Assembly (NCBI GenBank): GCA_016931875.1
Contig: JAFGDX010000036.1
Location: 1 to 11,088, forward strand
Direction of reading: 5' to 3'
Length of the DNA: 11,088 nt
Origin: Prolixibacteraceae bacterium
GTDB taxonomy: Bacteria > Bacteroidota > Bacteroidia > Bacteroidales > Prolixibacteraceae
Part shown: positions 1 to 5,638 of the stretch, one piece after another
Layout of the letters: every line of letters starts with the position of its first letter
How positions within the stretch are numbered: position 1 is the first letter of the stretch
Notes under the pieces: model-generated
The model's database searches: none
Told to the model about the DNA's origin: nothing
Seen by the model: the letters and a program-made list of their open reading frames with translations, nothing else
Translations under genes and position numbers: made by a program

Positions 1-270
1 TATCTCGAAATTCAAAAAGAGGTGGGCAGTTTTGATAAATATATTTGGGGCTTTGTTGATAACCAACCCATTGTAAACGCGTTTACCGACCTTGCGCAAA
101 TGCCTGCCAAAACTTCGCTTTCCGACACCATTTCGGCCGACCTCAAAAAACGGGGTTTTAAGTTTGTGGGCAGCACCGTAATTTATGCACACATGCAGGC
201 CACCGGAATGGTAAACGACCATCTTACCTCCTGTTTCAGGTACAGTGAGATCAATGCGATGAGTCAGTGA
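1..270 (+). CDS. tag: DNA-3-methyladenine glycosylase I, C-terminal part (5' end outside window)
   Basis: Base-excision repair enzyme that removes 3-methyladenine from alkylated DNA in the cytoplasm. The frame is open from base 1 and ends at TGA 268-270, giving 89 codons of a family that is usually near 190 residues, so roughly the second half is seen. The motif FVGSTVIYAHMQATG followed by VNDHLTSC matches the C-terminal Tag signature. The His and Cys in H-x3-C correspond to the last two zinc ligands of E. coli Tag (His175 and Cys179); the first two ligands would be in the missing N-terminus. The next gene converges on it with only three bases between stop codons. The assignment is by motif recall and is secure at family level. 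Confidence 0.93.
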   Translation, partial: YLEIQKEVGSFDKYIWGFVDNQPIVNAFTDLAQMPAKTSLSDTISADLKKRGFKFVGSTVIYAHMQATGMVNDHLTSCFRYSEINAMSQ

Positions 271-273
271 CTT

Positions 274-1020
274 TTATTCTCCCCACACCACCTGCGCTTC
301 GGTGTATGAGTCGCATTCGATGTTATAATACCAGTCATCGTCGCCGGCATCACCATCAAAGGCAAAGGCATGCAACTGCAAGGTAAAAACATCGCCTGTG
401 TAGGGAGTGATTGTCCAACCTTCAGTGTCAAGGTTTATTTTAAACGCATTGGATTCGGAAGTAAGTTCCGCGCCGTTAAAAACGATATTCCCTGCGGCGT
501 TGGCCAGTTTCACTTTGTAAATATCGGCGCCGCCAACCAGTTCCCACGAAACATAAACGGAGTAATCCGATTCATCGTAAGCCAAGGAATCAATTTGAGG
601 AAAACCAATCACCCGGCCATCAAATATGTCGGTAATGTCAAATGGTTTATTATCCTCGTATGTTCCCGTAAAATGATACGAACCCAATTCTGCCATTGAG
701 GTGGTAAATTCGTCTTCACCCGGCTCGTTTATATAGGTGGTCAGGTATTCAAAAGGTTCAAGTGCCATGCTTTCACCAGAAGGGGTTTCAACACTTGCCG
801 AGTTCATCGAAGAATTGGCAAACAAATAATAATAAGGTGCATACACTACCTCGTCGTCAACCGTTTTTTTCTGAATAAACATATCGCCGTAGGCTTCAAA
901 TGCGATATCAATTTGTTTTTCCTCTTTGCACGAATTAAAAATAAGCCCCGCTGAAATCAGGAGGAAAATAAAGGTAAATGTTATCTTACGATTTGATATT
1001 GTTAGAAACAGATTTTTCAT
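274..1020 (-). CDS. Predicted lipoprotein of unknown function with an FN3-like C-terminal half
   Basis: The 248-residue product starts with a basic, hydrophobic leader and a lipobox ending at Cys31 (LIFNSC), followed by KEEK. It should therefore be an SPII-processed lipoprotein in the periplasm or outer membrane. The mature part is acidic and rich in aromatic residues, especially Tyr. Residues about 143-240 contain a pattern (YSVYVSWELVGGADIYKVKL) resembling a fibronectin-III or similar beta-sandwich strand arrangement, which is inferred from pattern only. No catalytic motif is visible and I do not recognise the family. The stop lies three bases from the tag stop in convergent orientation, leaving no room for a terminator between them. 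The ATG at 1018-1020 is supported by the leader peptide. A weak -7-like box lies 19 bases upstream. Confidence 0.8.
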   Translation of the reverse strand: MKNLFLTISNRKITFTFIFLLISAGLIFNSCKEEKQIDIAFEAYGDMFIQKKTVDDEVVYAPYYYLFANSSMNSASVETPSGESMALEPFEYLTTYINEPGEDEFTTSMAELGSYHFTGTYEDNKPFDITDIFDGRVIGFPQIDSLAYDESDYSVYVSWELVGGADIYKVKLANAAGNIVFNGAELTSESNAFKINLDTEGWTITPYTGDVFTLQLHAFAFDGDAGDDDWYYNIECDSYTEAQVVWGE

Positions 1021-1039
1021 AGCAACGTTTTTTATTTTT

Positions 1040-1047
1040 CAAAGCAA
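1040..1047 (-). promoter_or_regulatory. Possible -7 box for the lipoprotein gene
   Basis: On the minus strand this reads TTGCTTTG, one mismatch from the Bacteroidota -7 consensus TAnnTTTG, and it ends 19 bases before the ATG. That spacing matches other genes in the window, but no -33 TTG is found at the usual distance, so it is a weak call. Confidence 0.25.
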
Positions 1048-1294
1048 GTAATTTTGGTTGAATTTGCACTACGTTTCAATTGATTTTTTTTCCGCAGCCT
1101 CAGGTCCATTTACCCGCATTTACTTCCGCTGCATTAAAAATTAGTGCAGATTAAATGTATTGGTTCCCTGGTTTAGTCAACTCTTGGTTTTCCTTCCAGT
1201 GTATTCAGAATTGTTGTTGCAATGAACGTTTTGGTATTTGTGTGATAATAATTGCTGCATTCTGTTGACTGGTTTGAAAAAATTGTTGTGGAAT

Positions 1295-1317
1295 TTACCG
1301 GTTTATTCAACCGGTAA
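1295..1317. repeat. Perfect 9-bp dyad, possible operator
   Basis: TTACCGGTT at 1295-1303 and AACCGGTAA at 1309-1317 are exact reverse complements separated by TATTC. The arms are GC-containing in an AT-rich background. No T-tract follows and no gene lies immediately upstream on either strand, so a terminator is unlikely. A binding site for a dimeric regulator of one or both divergent genes is the simplest reading, and that is an inference. Confidence 0.5.
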
Positions 1318-1361
1318 GGTATTCATATATATTCATATTTATATAAATAATAAACATTGCC

Positions 1362-1387
1362 TCTGAATTGGTGTTTTAAAATTCAGA
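1362..1387. repeat. 8-bp inverted repeat upstream of the peptidase promoter
   Basis: TCTGAATT at 1362-1369 and AATTCAGA at 1380-1387 are exact reverse complements with a 10-base spacer. The right arm ends 21 bases before the -33 element of the 1409-1438 promoter, a position suited to an activator site. AT-rich dyads of this size can arise by chance. Confidence 0.3.
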
Positions 1388-1408
1388 ATGTTTCTAAAAA
1401 GTAAAGTT

Positions 1409-1438
1409 TTTGTTAAGAAATTTTATTTGTTAATTTTG
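1409..1438 (+). promoter_or_regulatory. Bacteroidota-type promoter for the C1 peptidase gene
   Basis: TTTG at 1409-1412, an 18-base spacer and TAATTTTG at 1431-1438 match the -33 and -7 consensus (TTTG and TAnnTTTG) of the Bacteroidota primary sigma factor. Transcription would begin near 1444, about 37 bases before the ATG at 1481. The element lies inside the longer open frame that starts at 1388 and so argues against that start. Confidence 0.65.
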
Positions 1439-1480
1439 ACAGCGATACAAATTAAGGCACTTAAAAGTTTGGAAGAAAAG

Positions 1481-2692
1481 ATGAAGTTGAAATTACTGTT
1501 GGCTGTTGTATTCACAGCTTTTGCGGCAAATGTTCTGTTTGCAGGGAATGAAATAAAAAAAGACAAAAAAAACGTTGGTTACGAGTTTAAGGATGAAATT
1601 CTTTTGCCCGCTACCCCGGTAAAAGATCAATACCGCTCCGGCACCTGCTGGTCGTTTTCTGCTTTGTCGTTTTTGGAATCGGAAATGTTGCGATTGGGAA
1701 AACCCGAGGTGGATCTTTCTGAAATGTTTATGGTGTGGCACACCTATTCCGAAAAAGCCAAAAAACACATTCGCCTGCACGGGAATTTGAATTTTTCGGC
1801 CGGCGGCGCATTCCACGATGTAACCAATATGATTCGGAAATACGGGATTGTTCCCGAATCGGTGTACGACGGGTTGGAGTATGGCGAAGAAAAACATGTT
1901 CACGGAGAAATGGACAGAGTGCTGCGCGAACACGTTGACGCGGTGGTGGAAAACGGGAACCGGAAGTTAAGCAAAGCCTGGCACGAAGCTGTTGACGGTA
2001 CGCTCGATTCGTATTTGGGTGAACTTCCTGAAACATTTGAATACAAAGGAAAAACATACACGCCACAAAGTTTTGCATCGGATTATGTGGGTCTGAATAT
2101 GGATGATTATGTGGAAATTAGTTCGTATTCACATCATCCGTTTTACTCTAAATTTATTTTGGAAGTACCTGACAACTGGTCGTGGGACGAGGTGTACAAT
2201 GTTCCTGTAAACGAGCTGGACGAAATTATTGCCTACTCGCTGAAAAACGGATTTACGGTTGCCTGGGCCGCCGATGTCAGCGAAAAAGGGTTTGCAACCA
2301 GCAACAAGGGAGTGGCAGTGTTGCCGGCCGCTCCGGCTGAAGACATGAGTGATGCTGAAATTGCCCGCTGGGAAGCGCTCCCTGAAAAAGACAAGGAAAA
2401 AGAATTGTACGAACTTGAAAAACCGGTGCCCGAACTTGTGGTTACCCAGGAAATGAGGCAGGCTGCATTTGACAATTACCAAACTACCGACGACCACGGA
2501 ATGCATATTGTGGGAACGGCAAAAGACAAGGAAGGGAAAACCTATTACAAAGTAAAAAACTCGTGGGGCGACTACAACAAATACAAAGGATATTTTTACG
2601 CATCGAAACCTTATGTTCAGTATAAAACCATGTGCATCATGGTTCATAAGGATGGGATTCCGCAAAAAATAAGAGAAAAATTAAAGCTTTAA
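1481..2692 (+). CDS. Exported C1-family (papain-fold, bleomycin-hydrolase/PepC-like) cysteine peptidase
   Basis: The 403-residue product has a signal peptide (residues 1 to about 21, ending VLFAG), so it acts outside the cytoplasm, unlike classical cytosolic PepC or bleomycin hydrolase. The papain-type residues are all visible: oxyanion Gln50, nucleophile Cys56 in GTCWSF with the canonical six-residue spacing, His342 in HGMHIVG and Asn360 in KNSWG. No propeptide is apparent, because the catalytic core begins about 20 residues after the predicted cleavage site. The long middle section (about 130-320) is the divergent part. ATG 1481 is preferred over 1388 because the signal peptide starts there, a purine-rich GGAAGAAAAG precedes it, and a strong promoter lies between the two. 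A terminator at 2702-2730 closes the unit. Peptidase activity is well supported; whether it acts as an aminopeptidase or endopeptidase cannot be told from sequence. Confidence 0.88.
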   Translation: MKLKLLLAVVFTAFAANVLFAGNEIKKDKKNVGYEFKDEILLPATPVKDQYRSGTCWSFSALSFLESEMLRLGKPEVDLSEMFMVWHTYSEKAKKHIRLHGNLNFSAGGAFHDVTNMIRKYGIVPESVYDGLEYGEEKHVHGEMDRVLREHVDAVVENGNRKLSKAWHEAVDGTLDSYLGELPETFEYKGKTYTPQSFASDYVGLNMDDYVEISSYSHHPFYSKFILEVPDNWSWDEVYNVPVNELDEIIAYSLKNGFTVAWAADVSEKGFATSNKGVAVLPAAPAEDMSDAEIARWEALPEKDKEKELYELEKPVPELVVTQEMRQAAFDNYQTTDDHGMHIVGTAKDKEGKTYYKVKNSWGDYNKYKGYFYASKPYVQYKTMCIMVHKDGIPQKIREKLKL

Positions 2693-2701
2693 AAGCTGAA
2701 G

Positions 2702-2730
2702 CCCTTCAGAATTGTCTGAAGGGTTTTTTT
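2702..2730 (+). terminator. Intrinsic terminator of the C1 peptidase gene
   Basis: CCCTTCAGA (2702-2710), loop ATTG and TCTGAAGGG (2715-2723) form a perfect 9-bp stem followed by seven T (2724-2730). It starts 10 bases after the peptidase stop. The final T is also the first base of the next gene's -7 box. Confidence 0.9.
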
Positions 2731-2737
2731 ATCTTTG
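2730..2737 (+). promoter_or_regulatory. -7 box of the outer-membrane protein gene, abutting the terminator
   Basis: TATCTTTG matches TAnnTTTG exactly and ends 19 bases before the ATG at 2757. A TTG at 2712-2714 lies in the loop and stem of the preceding terminator with a 15-base spacer, slightly short for a -33 element. The box lies inside the TTG-initiated extension of the frame (from 2712), which supports starting at 2757. Confidence 0.5.
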
Positions 2738-2756
2738 GAATTTCAAATGTAAAAAT

Positions 2757-3650
2757 ATGAAGTCCCGTCTTTTATTGCTCGTCTTTTCATTTCTGTTTAT
2801 TTACGCCGGCGGGCAGAACTGGGAGTGGTGGAATGAATTGCACGGATGGGAAACCGGTGCTCCGGGCTGGCGTAACTGGATTAAAATCACACCCGGCTAC
2901 CTCGGGCCAAATGCGCTTCCGGTTCCGGAGGTAAAACGAGGGATAATCGAATCGGCATCGGAGTTTCAAATCACAGCTTCCAGCCATTTTCACAAAGGCG
3001 ATCCAACACAAGATATAACAGCCAAACTTTTTCTTCCGTTTGCAAAAAATAAAATAGCAGTCGAAATATGGGGAGTAGCAGTTGAACATTTTGCTTTTTC
3101 GGAAGAAATTAGAAATGAACGCATTGCCCGTGATAAGGACGGGAAAGGGTGGGCCATTGGCGATATTTATTTTAGCACCCTTGTTCAGATTTCCAGAAAC
3201 CGGAAATTTCCGAACACCTTGCTCAGAGTGGCTACAAAATCAGCATCGGGAAACCAGCTGGAAGCCGCACGGAATACCGATAGCCCGGGCTATTTTTTCG
3301 ACCTGAGTTTTTCAAAAGAGTTTGGCAATAAGGAATCGATACTTTTCCGGCCGTTTGGATTGGCGGGTTTTTACTCGTGGCAAACCAACGATGAGCTTAA
3401 TTTGCAAAACGATGCCTTTTTGTATGCATTGGGCGCCGATGTTCTGAAACACAACTGGCTGTTTTCAGGTTCCCTTTCCGGATATTCAGGTTATAAAAAC
3501 GAACGTGACCGCCCGGCCCGGCTTAACTTTGAAATAAGAAAAGATTTTAAAAACAAAGCACTGAGCCTGCAATATTTACACGGTTTGCGCGATTGGGAAT
3601 ATCAAACTGTTCGGGTTTCGTTTATCTGGAAATTCAAAGGCATACACTAA
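2757..3650 (+). CDS. Predicted outer-membrane beta-barrel protein of unknown function, Trp-rich N-terminus
   Basis: The 297-residue product has a signal peptide (residues 1 to about 19) with no lipobox Cys. The mature N-terminus carries six Trp within 20 residues (22, 24, 25, 31, 38, 41). The rest alternates polar and hydrophobic or aromatic residues in short strands, with turns rich in Gly, Asn and Asp. The last strand (TVRVSFIWKFKG) sits almost at the C-terminus, typical of an outer-membrane barrel. A barrel of roughly 10-12 strands is possible but was not computed. I do not recognise the family, and no enzymatic motif is seen. The ATG at 2757 is chosen because the signal peptide begins there and the upstream TTG lies in a terminator. 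It ends 86 bases before the glycosyltransferase gene, which has its own promoter-like box. Confidence 0.75.
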   Translation: MKSRLLLLVFSFLFIYAGGQNWEWWNELHGWETGAPGWRNWIKITPGYLGPNALPVPEVKRGIIESASEFQITASSHFHKGDPTQDITAKLFLPFAKNKIAVEIWGVAVEHFAFSEEIRNERIARDKDGKGWAIGDIYFSTLVQISRNRKFPNTLLRVATKSASGNQLEAARNTDSPGYFFDLSFSKEFGNKESILFRPFGLAGFYSWQTNDELNLQNDAFLYALGADVLKHNWLFSGSLSGYSGYKNERDRPARLNFEIRKDFKNKALSLQYLHGLRDWEYQTVRVSFIWKFKGIH

Positions 3651-3676
3651 ATCATGTAAAAATTAAATTGGAATGC

Positions 3677-3684
3677 TAATTTTG
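3677..3684 (+). promoter_or_regulatory. -7 box upstream of the glycosyltransferase gene
   Basis: TAATTTTG matches TAnnTTTG exactly and ends 52 bases before the ATG at 3737. No TTG is found at the usual -33 distance, so confidence is moderate. Confidence 0.4.
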
Positions 3685-3736
3685 CAGTTGGAAAAACAAT
3701 GCAGAAAACAGAATTCAGAGAAATAAAGAGAACAAC

Positions 3737-4678
3737 ATGAAAAAACTTTCACTGGTTATTTGTGTGTATAACGAAGAATCAAGTATTCAGCCCCTTTCAG
3801 AACAAATAAAAAAAGCGTTGGATGACATCGATTTCGAAGCCATTTTTGTGGATGATGGATCGACAGACAATACGGTTTCCGAAATAAAAAAAATCAACGA
3901 TGAGCGGTTTATTTTGGTTGAACTGAAAAAGAATTACGGTCAAAGTTCGGCGTTACAGGCCGGAATCGACCAGGCTGAAGGAGAATACATTGCCTTAATT
4001 GACGGTGATTTGCAGAACGACCCGGCTGATGTGCCCATGATGCTGAAAATAATTGAAGGGGAAGAGCGCGACATGGTGGCCGGTGTTCGGGCCAACCGCA
4101 AAGACGGTATGTTTCTGCGGAAAATACCTTCAAAAATTGCCAACTACATGATTCGTAAGTCCACCGGAATTCATATGAAAGATTTGGGGTGTACGCTAAA
4201 AATTTTTACCAAAGAAACCATTAAAAGCATTCATATTTACGGAGAACTGCACAGGTACATTCCGGCGCTGATTGCCCTCGAAGGAGCCACCAATATTACA
4301 CAGGTGGATGTAAATCACCGCCCGCGCGAATTTGGAAGTTCAAAATACAATTTAGGGCGTACCACACGTGTAATGAGCGATTTGATTCTGATGGTTTTTT
4401 TTAAAAAATACCTCCAGCGGCCCATGCACTTTTTTGGTACGTTGGGTATTGTCACCCTCGGTATCGGCGTATTAATCAACTTTTATATGCTCATTCTGAA
4501 AGTACTGGGAAACGACATTTGGGGAAAACCACTCCTGCTTTTGGGAATTTTGCTCGTAATGGGCGGGATTCAGTTTATTACCATCGGGATAATAGCCGAG
4601 TTGCAAATGCGCACCTATTTTGAATCGCAGCATAAAAAACCATACCGCGTAAAAAAAACCGGGCCGGCAAAACAGTAA
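3737..4678 (+). CDS. GT2 family glycosyltransferase, membrane-anchored, polyprenyl-phosphate type (DPM1/ArnC/GtrB-like)
   Basis: The 313-residue protein has a GT-A catalytic domain (about 1-225) followed by two transmembrane segments (about 235-258 and 265-292), the layout of enzymes that move a sugar from a nucleotide donor to undecaprenyl phosphate at the inner face of the cytoplasmic membrane. Visible motifs are VICVYNEE near the start, DDGSTDNT with Asp39-Asp40, the metal-binding DGD at 89-91 within DGDLQNDP, and HRPREFGSSKYN, an R-x-x-G-x-S-K-Y acceptor-site motif typical of this subgroup. The C-terminus is a basic cytosolic tail. Neighbours give no hint of the sugar or final acceptor, since no flippase, GT-C transferase or lipid A gene is present. 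Family assignment is firm; polyprenyl-phosphate as acceptor is inferred from architecture. Confidence 0.9.
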   Translation: MKKLSLVICVYNEESSIQPLSEQIKKALDDIDFEAIFVDDGSTDNTVSEIKKINDERFILVELKKNYGQSSALQAGIDQAEGEYIALIDGDLQNDPADVPMMLKIIEGEERDMVAGVRANRKDGMFLRKIPSKIANYMIRKSTGIHMKDLGCTLKIFTKETIKSIHIYGELHRYIPALIALEGATNITQVDVNHRPREFGSSKYNLGRTTRVMSDLILMVFFKKYLQRPMHFFGTLGIVTLGIGVLINFYMLILKVLGNDIWGKPLLLLGILLVMGGIQFITIGIIAELQMRTYFESQHKKPYRVKKTGPAKQ

Positions 4679-4810
4679 ATCACTTCAGTTTGCCATTGGA
4701 TTTACCCCGGTTTTGCAAATTGAGTCTGGCTCTTGTGTCGAGAGGTTGAATAACATATTTTTTTTGCTTGAAAAGGATTGATATTTAAACTTTTGAAAAA
4801 ATAATTAGTC

Positions 4811-4818
4811 TAACTTTG
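4811..4818 (+). promoter_or_regulatory. -7 box of the first plug-domain gene
   Basis: TAACTTTG matches TAnnTTTG exactly and ends 24 bases before the ATG at 4843. TTTTG at 4791-4795 may serve as -33 with a short 15-base spacer. The upstream TTG at 4816, which opens the frame nine codons earlier, falls inside this box, so translation should start at 4843. Confidence 0.55.
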
Positions 4819-4842
4819 TATTTACTAAAAGTTGATTTTGCC

Positions 4843-5538
4843 ATGAGAATTATTCATTCTTTTTTCATCACGTGTTTCATCATATTCATCAGTGTTTTTC
4901 AACCAAAAGCGCAGGATAAAATAATACATGGAACAGTAACAACCTTTGACAGTTTGCGGTTAAGCAAAGTGCTTGTAGAAGTAAAAAGCACCGGACAGGA
5001 AGTGTTAACCGACAGTGTTGGAAATTTTACGGTGCAGTGCGATAAAGACGATGTTTTGAAAGTGAGCGCCAATGGTTTTTACAACCAGAGAGTTAAACTC
5101 GAACCAAAAACTAAGTTTGTAGCCGTAAATTTAAATTTGAAACCCGGCCCCAAAAGCAAGGAACACGCCATTGGTTACGGTCATGTTACCGATGTGAATA
5201 AATTAAATGCCATATCGAATTTAAACACCGATGATTTGGACTTTTCAAAATACACCGATATTTATGACCTTATAAGGGGCAGATTTTCAGGGGTAACCAT
5301 TGTGAATGGTGAAGTTATCGTGCGGGGCAAGAATACTTTTGACAACAGCACAAATGCAGCACTTATTGTGGTTGACGGAGTTCCGAGAGATGAAAGTTCC
5401 TTAAGCAATATTCCTACCGACCAGGTAAAAAGTATTGATATTATAAAAGATGGCGGAGCAGCCATTTACGGAGTTCAGGGGGCCAACGGTGTGGTTGTGA
5501 TTCAAACCAGGCGCGGCGATGAAAAAAACGGAGAATAA
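4843..5538 (+). CDS. Secreted plug-only SusC-like protein (CarboxypepD_reg-like + TonB plug domain, no barrel), copy 1
   Basis: The 231-residue product has a signal peptide (1-23, PKA before QDK) with no lipobox Cys, so a soluble periplasmic or secreted protein is expected. Residues about 26-103 resemble the N-terminal carboxypeptidase-regulatory-like beta-sandwich of SusC transporters. Residues about 107-113 (EHAIGYG) stand where SusC proteins carry the TonB-box-containing EVVVVGYG motif; GYG is kept but the hydrophobic run is altered. The plug domain follows with LIRGRFSGV, VIVRGKN, ALIVVDGVP, DQVKSIDIIKDGGAAIYG and GANGVVVIQT. The chain stops six residues after TRRG, just where the transmembrane barrel (several hundred residues) would begin. 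The 100 bases after the stop show no barrel remnant in frame. Role unknown: candidates include a soluble partner of TonB or of a barrel encoded elsewhere. It pairs with the paralogue 100 bases downstream. Confidence 0.85.
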   Translation: MRIIHSFFITCFIIFISVFQPKAQDKIIHGTVTTFDSLRLSKVLVEVKSTGQEVLTDSVGNFTVQCDKDDVLKVSANGFYNQRVKLEPKTKFVAVNLNLKPGPKSKEHAIGYGHVTDVNKLNAISNLNTDDLDFSKYTDIYDLIRGRFSGVTIVNGEVIVRGKNTFDNSTNAALIVVDGVPRDESSLSNIPTDQVKSIDIIKDGGAAIYGVQGANGVVVIQTRRGDEKNGE

Positions 5539-5569
5539 TTTGCACGATTCTTGCGCGTAATTATTTTAT

Positions 5570-5590
5570 ACATCAATAATTAGTTGATGT
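5570..5590. repeat. Short hairpin between the two plug-domain genes
   Basis: ACATCAA (5570-5576) and TTGATGT (5584-5590) form a 7-bp AT-rich stem with a 7-base loop, followed by TTT then GG. It is too weak to call a terminator. It may be an attenuating element or a dyad site, or chance. Confidence 0.25.
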
Positions 5591-5638
5591 TTTGGAAGAT
5601 ATAGAACCAGTAGAATTATAGTATTTAAAATAAAAACC

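Larger units (their letters stand above)
1021..1480. other. Gene-free divergent regulatory region
   Basis: This 460-base AT-rich stretch separates two divergent genes. An open frame starts at ATG 1388 in phase with the downstream peptidase, but the first 31 codons are rejected as coding because a promoter lies inside them and a clean signal peptide begins at 1481. The region holds two perfect dyads (1295-1317 and 1362-1387), three copies of TATTCA (1304, 1320, 1330; the last two sit 10 bases apart inside a repeated TATTCATAT) and the promoter at 1409-1438. Between about 1050 and 1290 I see no gene, RNA or clear repeat. Confidence 0.6.

Noticed and set aside
370..699. Plus-strand open frame of 109 codons
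   Set aside because: It lies entirely antisense to the lipoprotein gene, has no signal peptide or family resemblance, and its composition fits a shadow frame.
1320..1338. TATTCATAT direct repeats as a CRISPR or iteron array
   Set aside because: Only two 9-base copies 10 bases apart are present, with no regular spacers and no replication gene nearby.
1388..1480. N-terminal extension of the C1 peptidase from ATG 1388
   Set aside because: A consensus promoter (1409-1438) lies inside it and a clean signal peptide starts at ATG 1481, so these codons are probably untranslated.
2712..2756. TTG-initiated extension of the outer-membrane protein
   Set aside because: The TTG lies in a perfect terminator hairpin, the -7 box is downstream of it, and the signal peptide begins at ATG 2757.
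4816..4842. TTG-initiated extension of the first plug-domain protein
   Set aside because: The TTG overlaps the -7 box TAACTTTG, so it cannot be within the transcript from that promoter; ATG 4843 begins a normal signal peptide.
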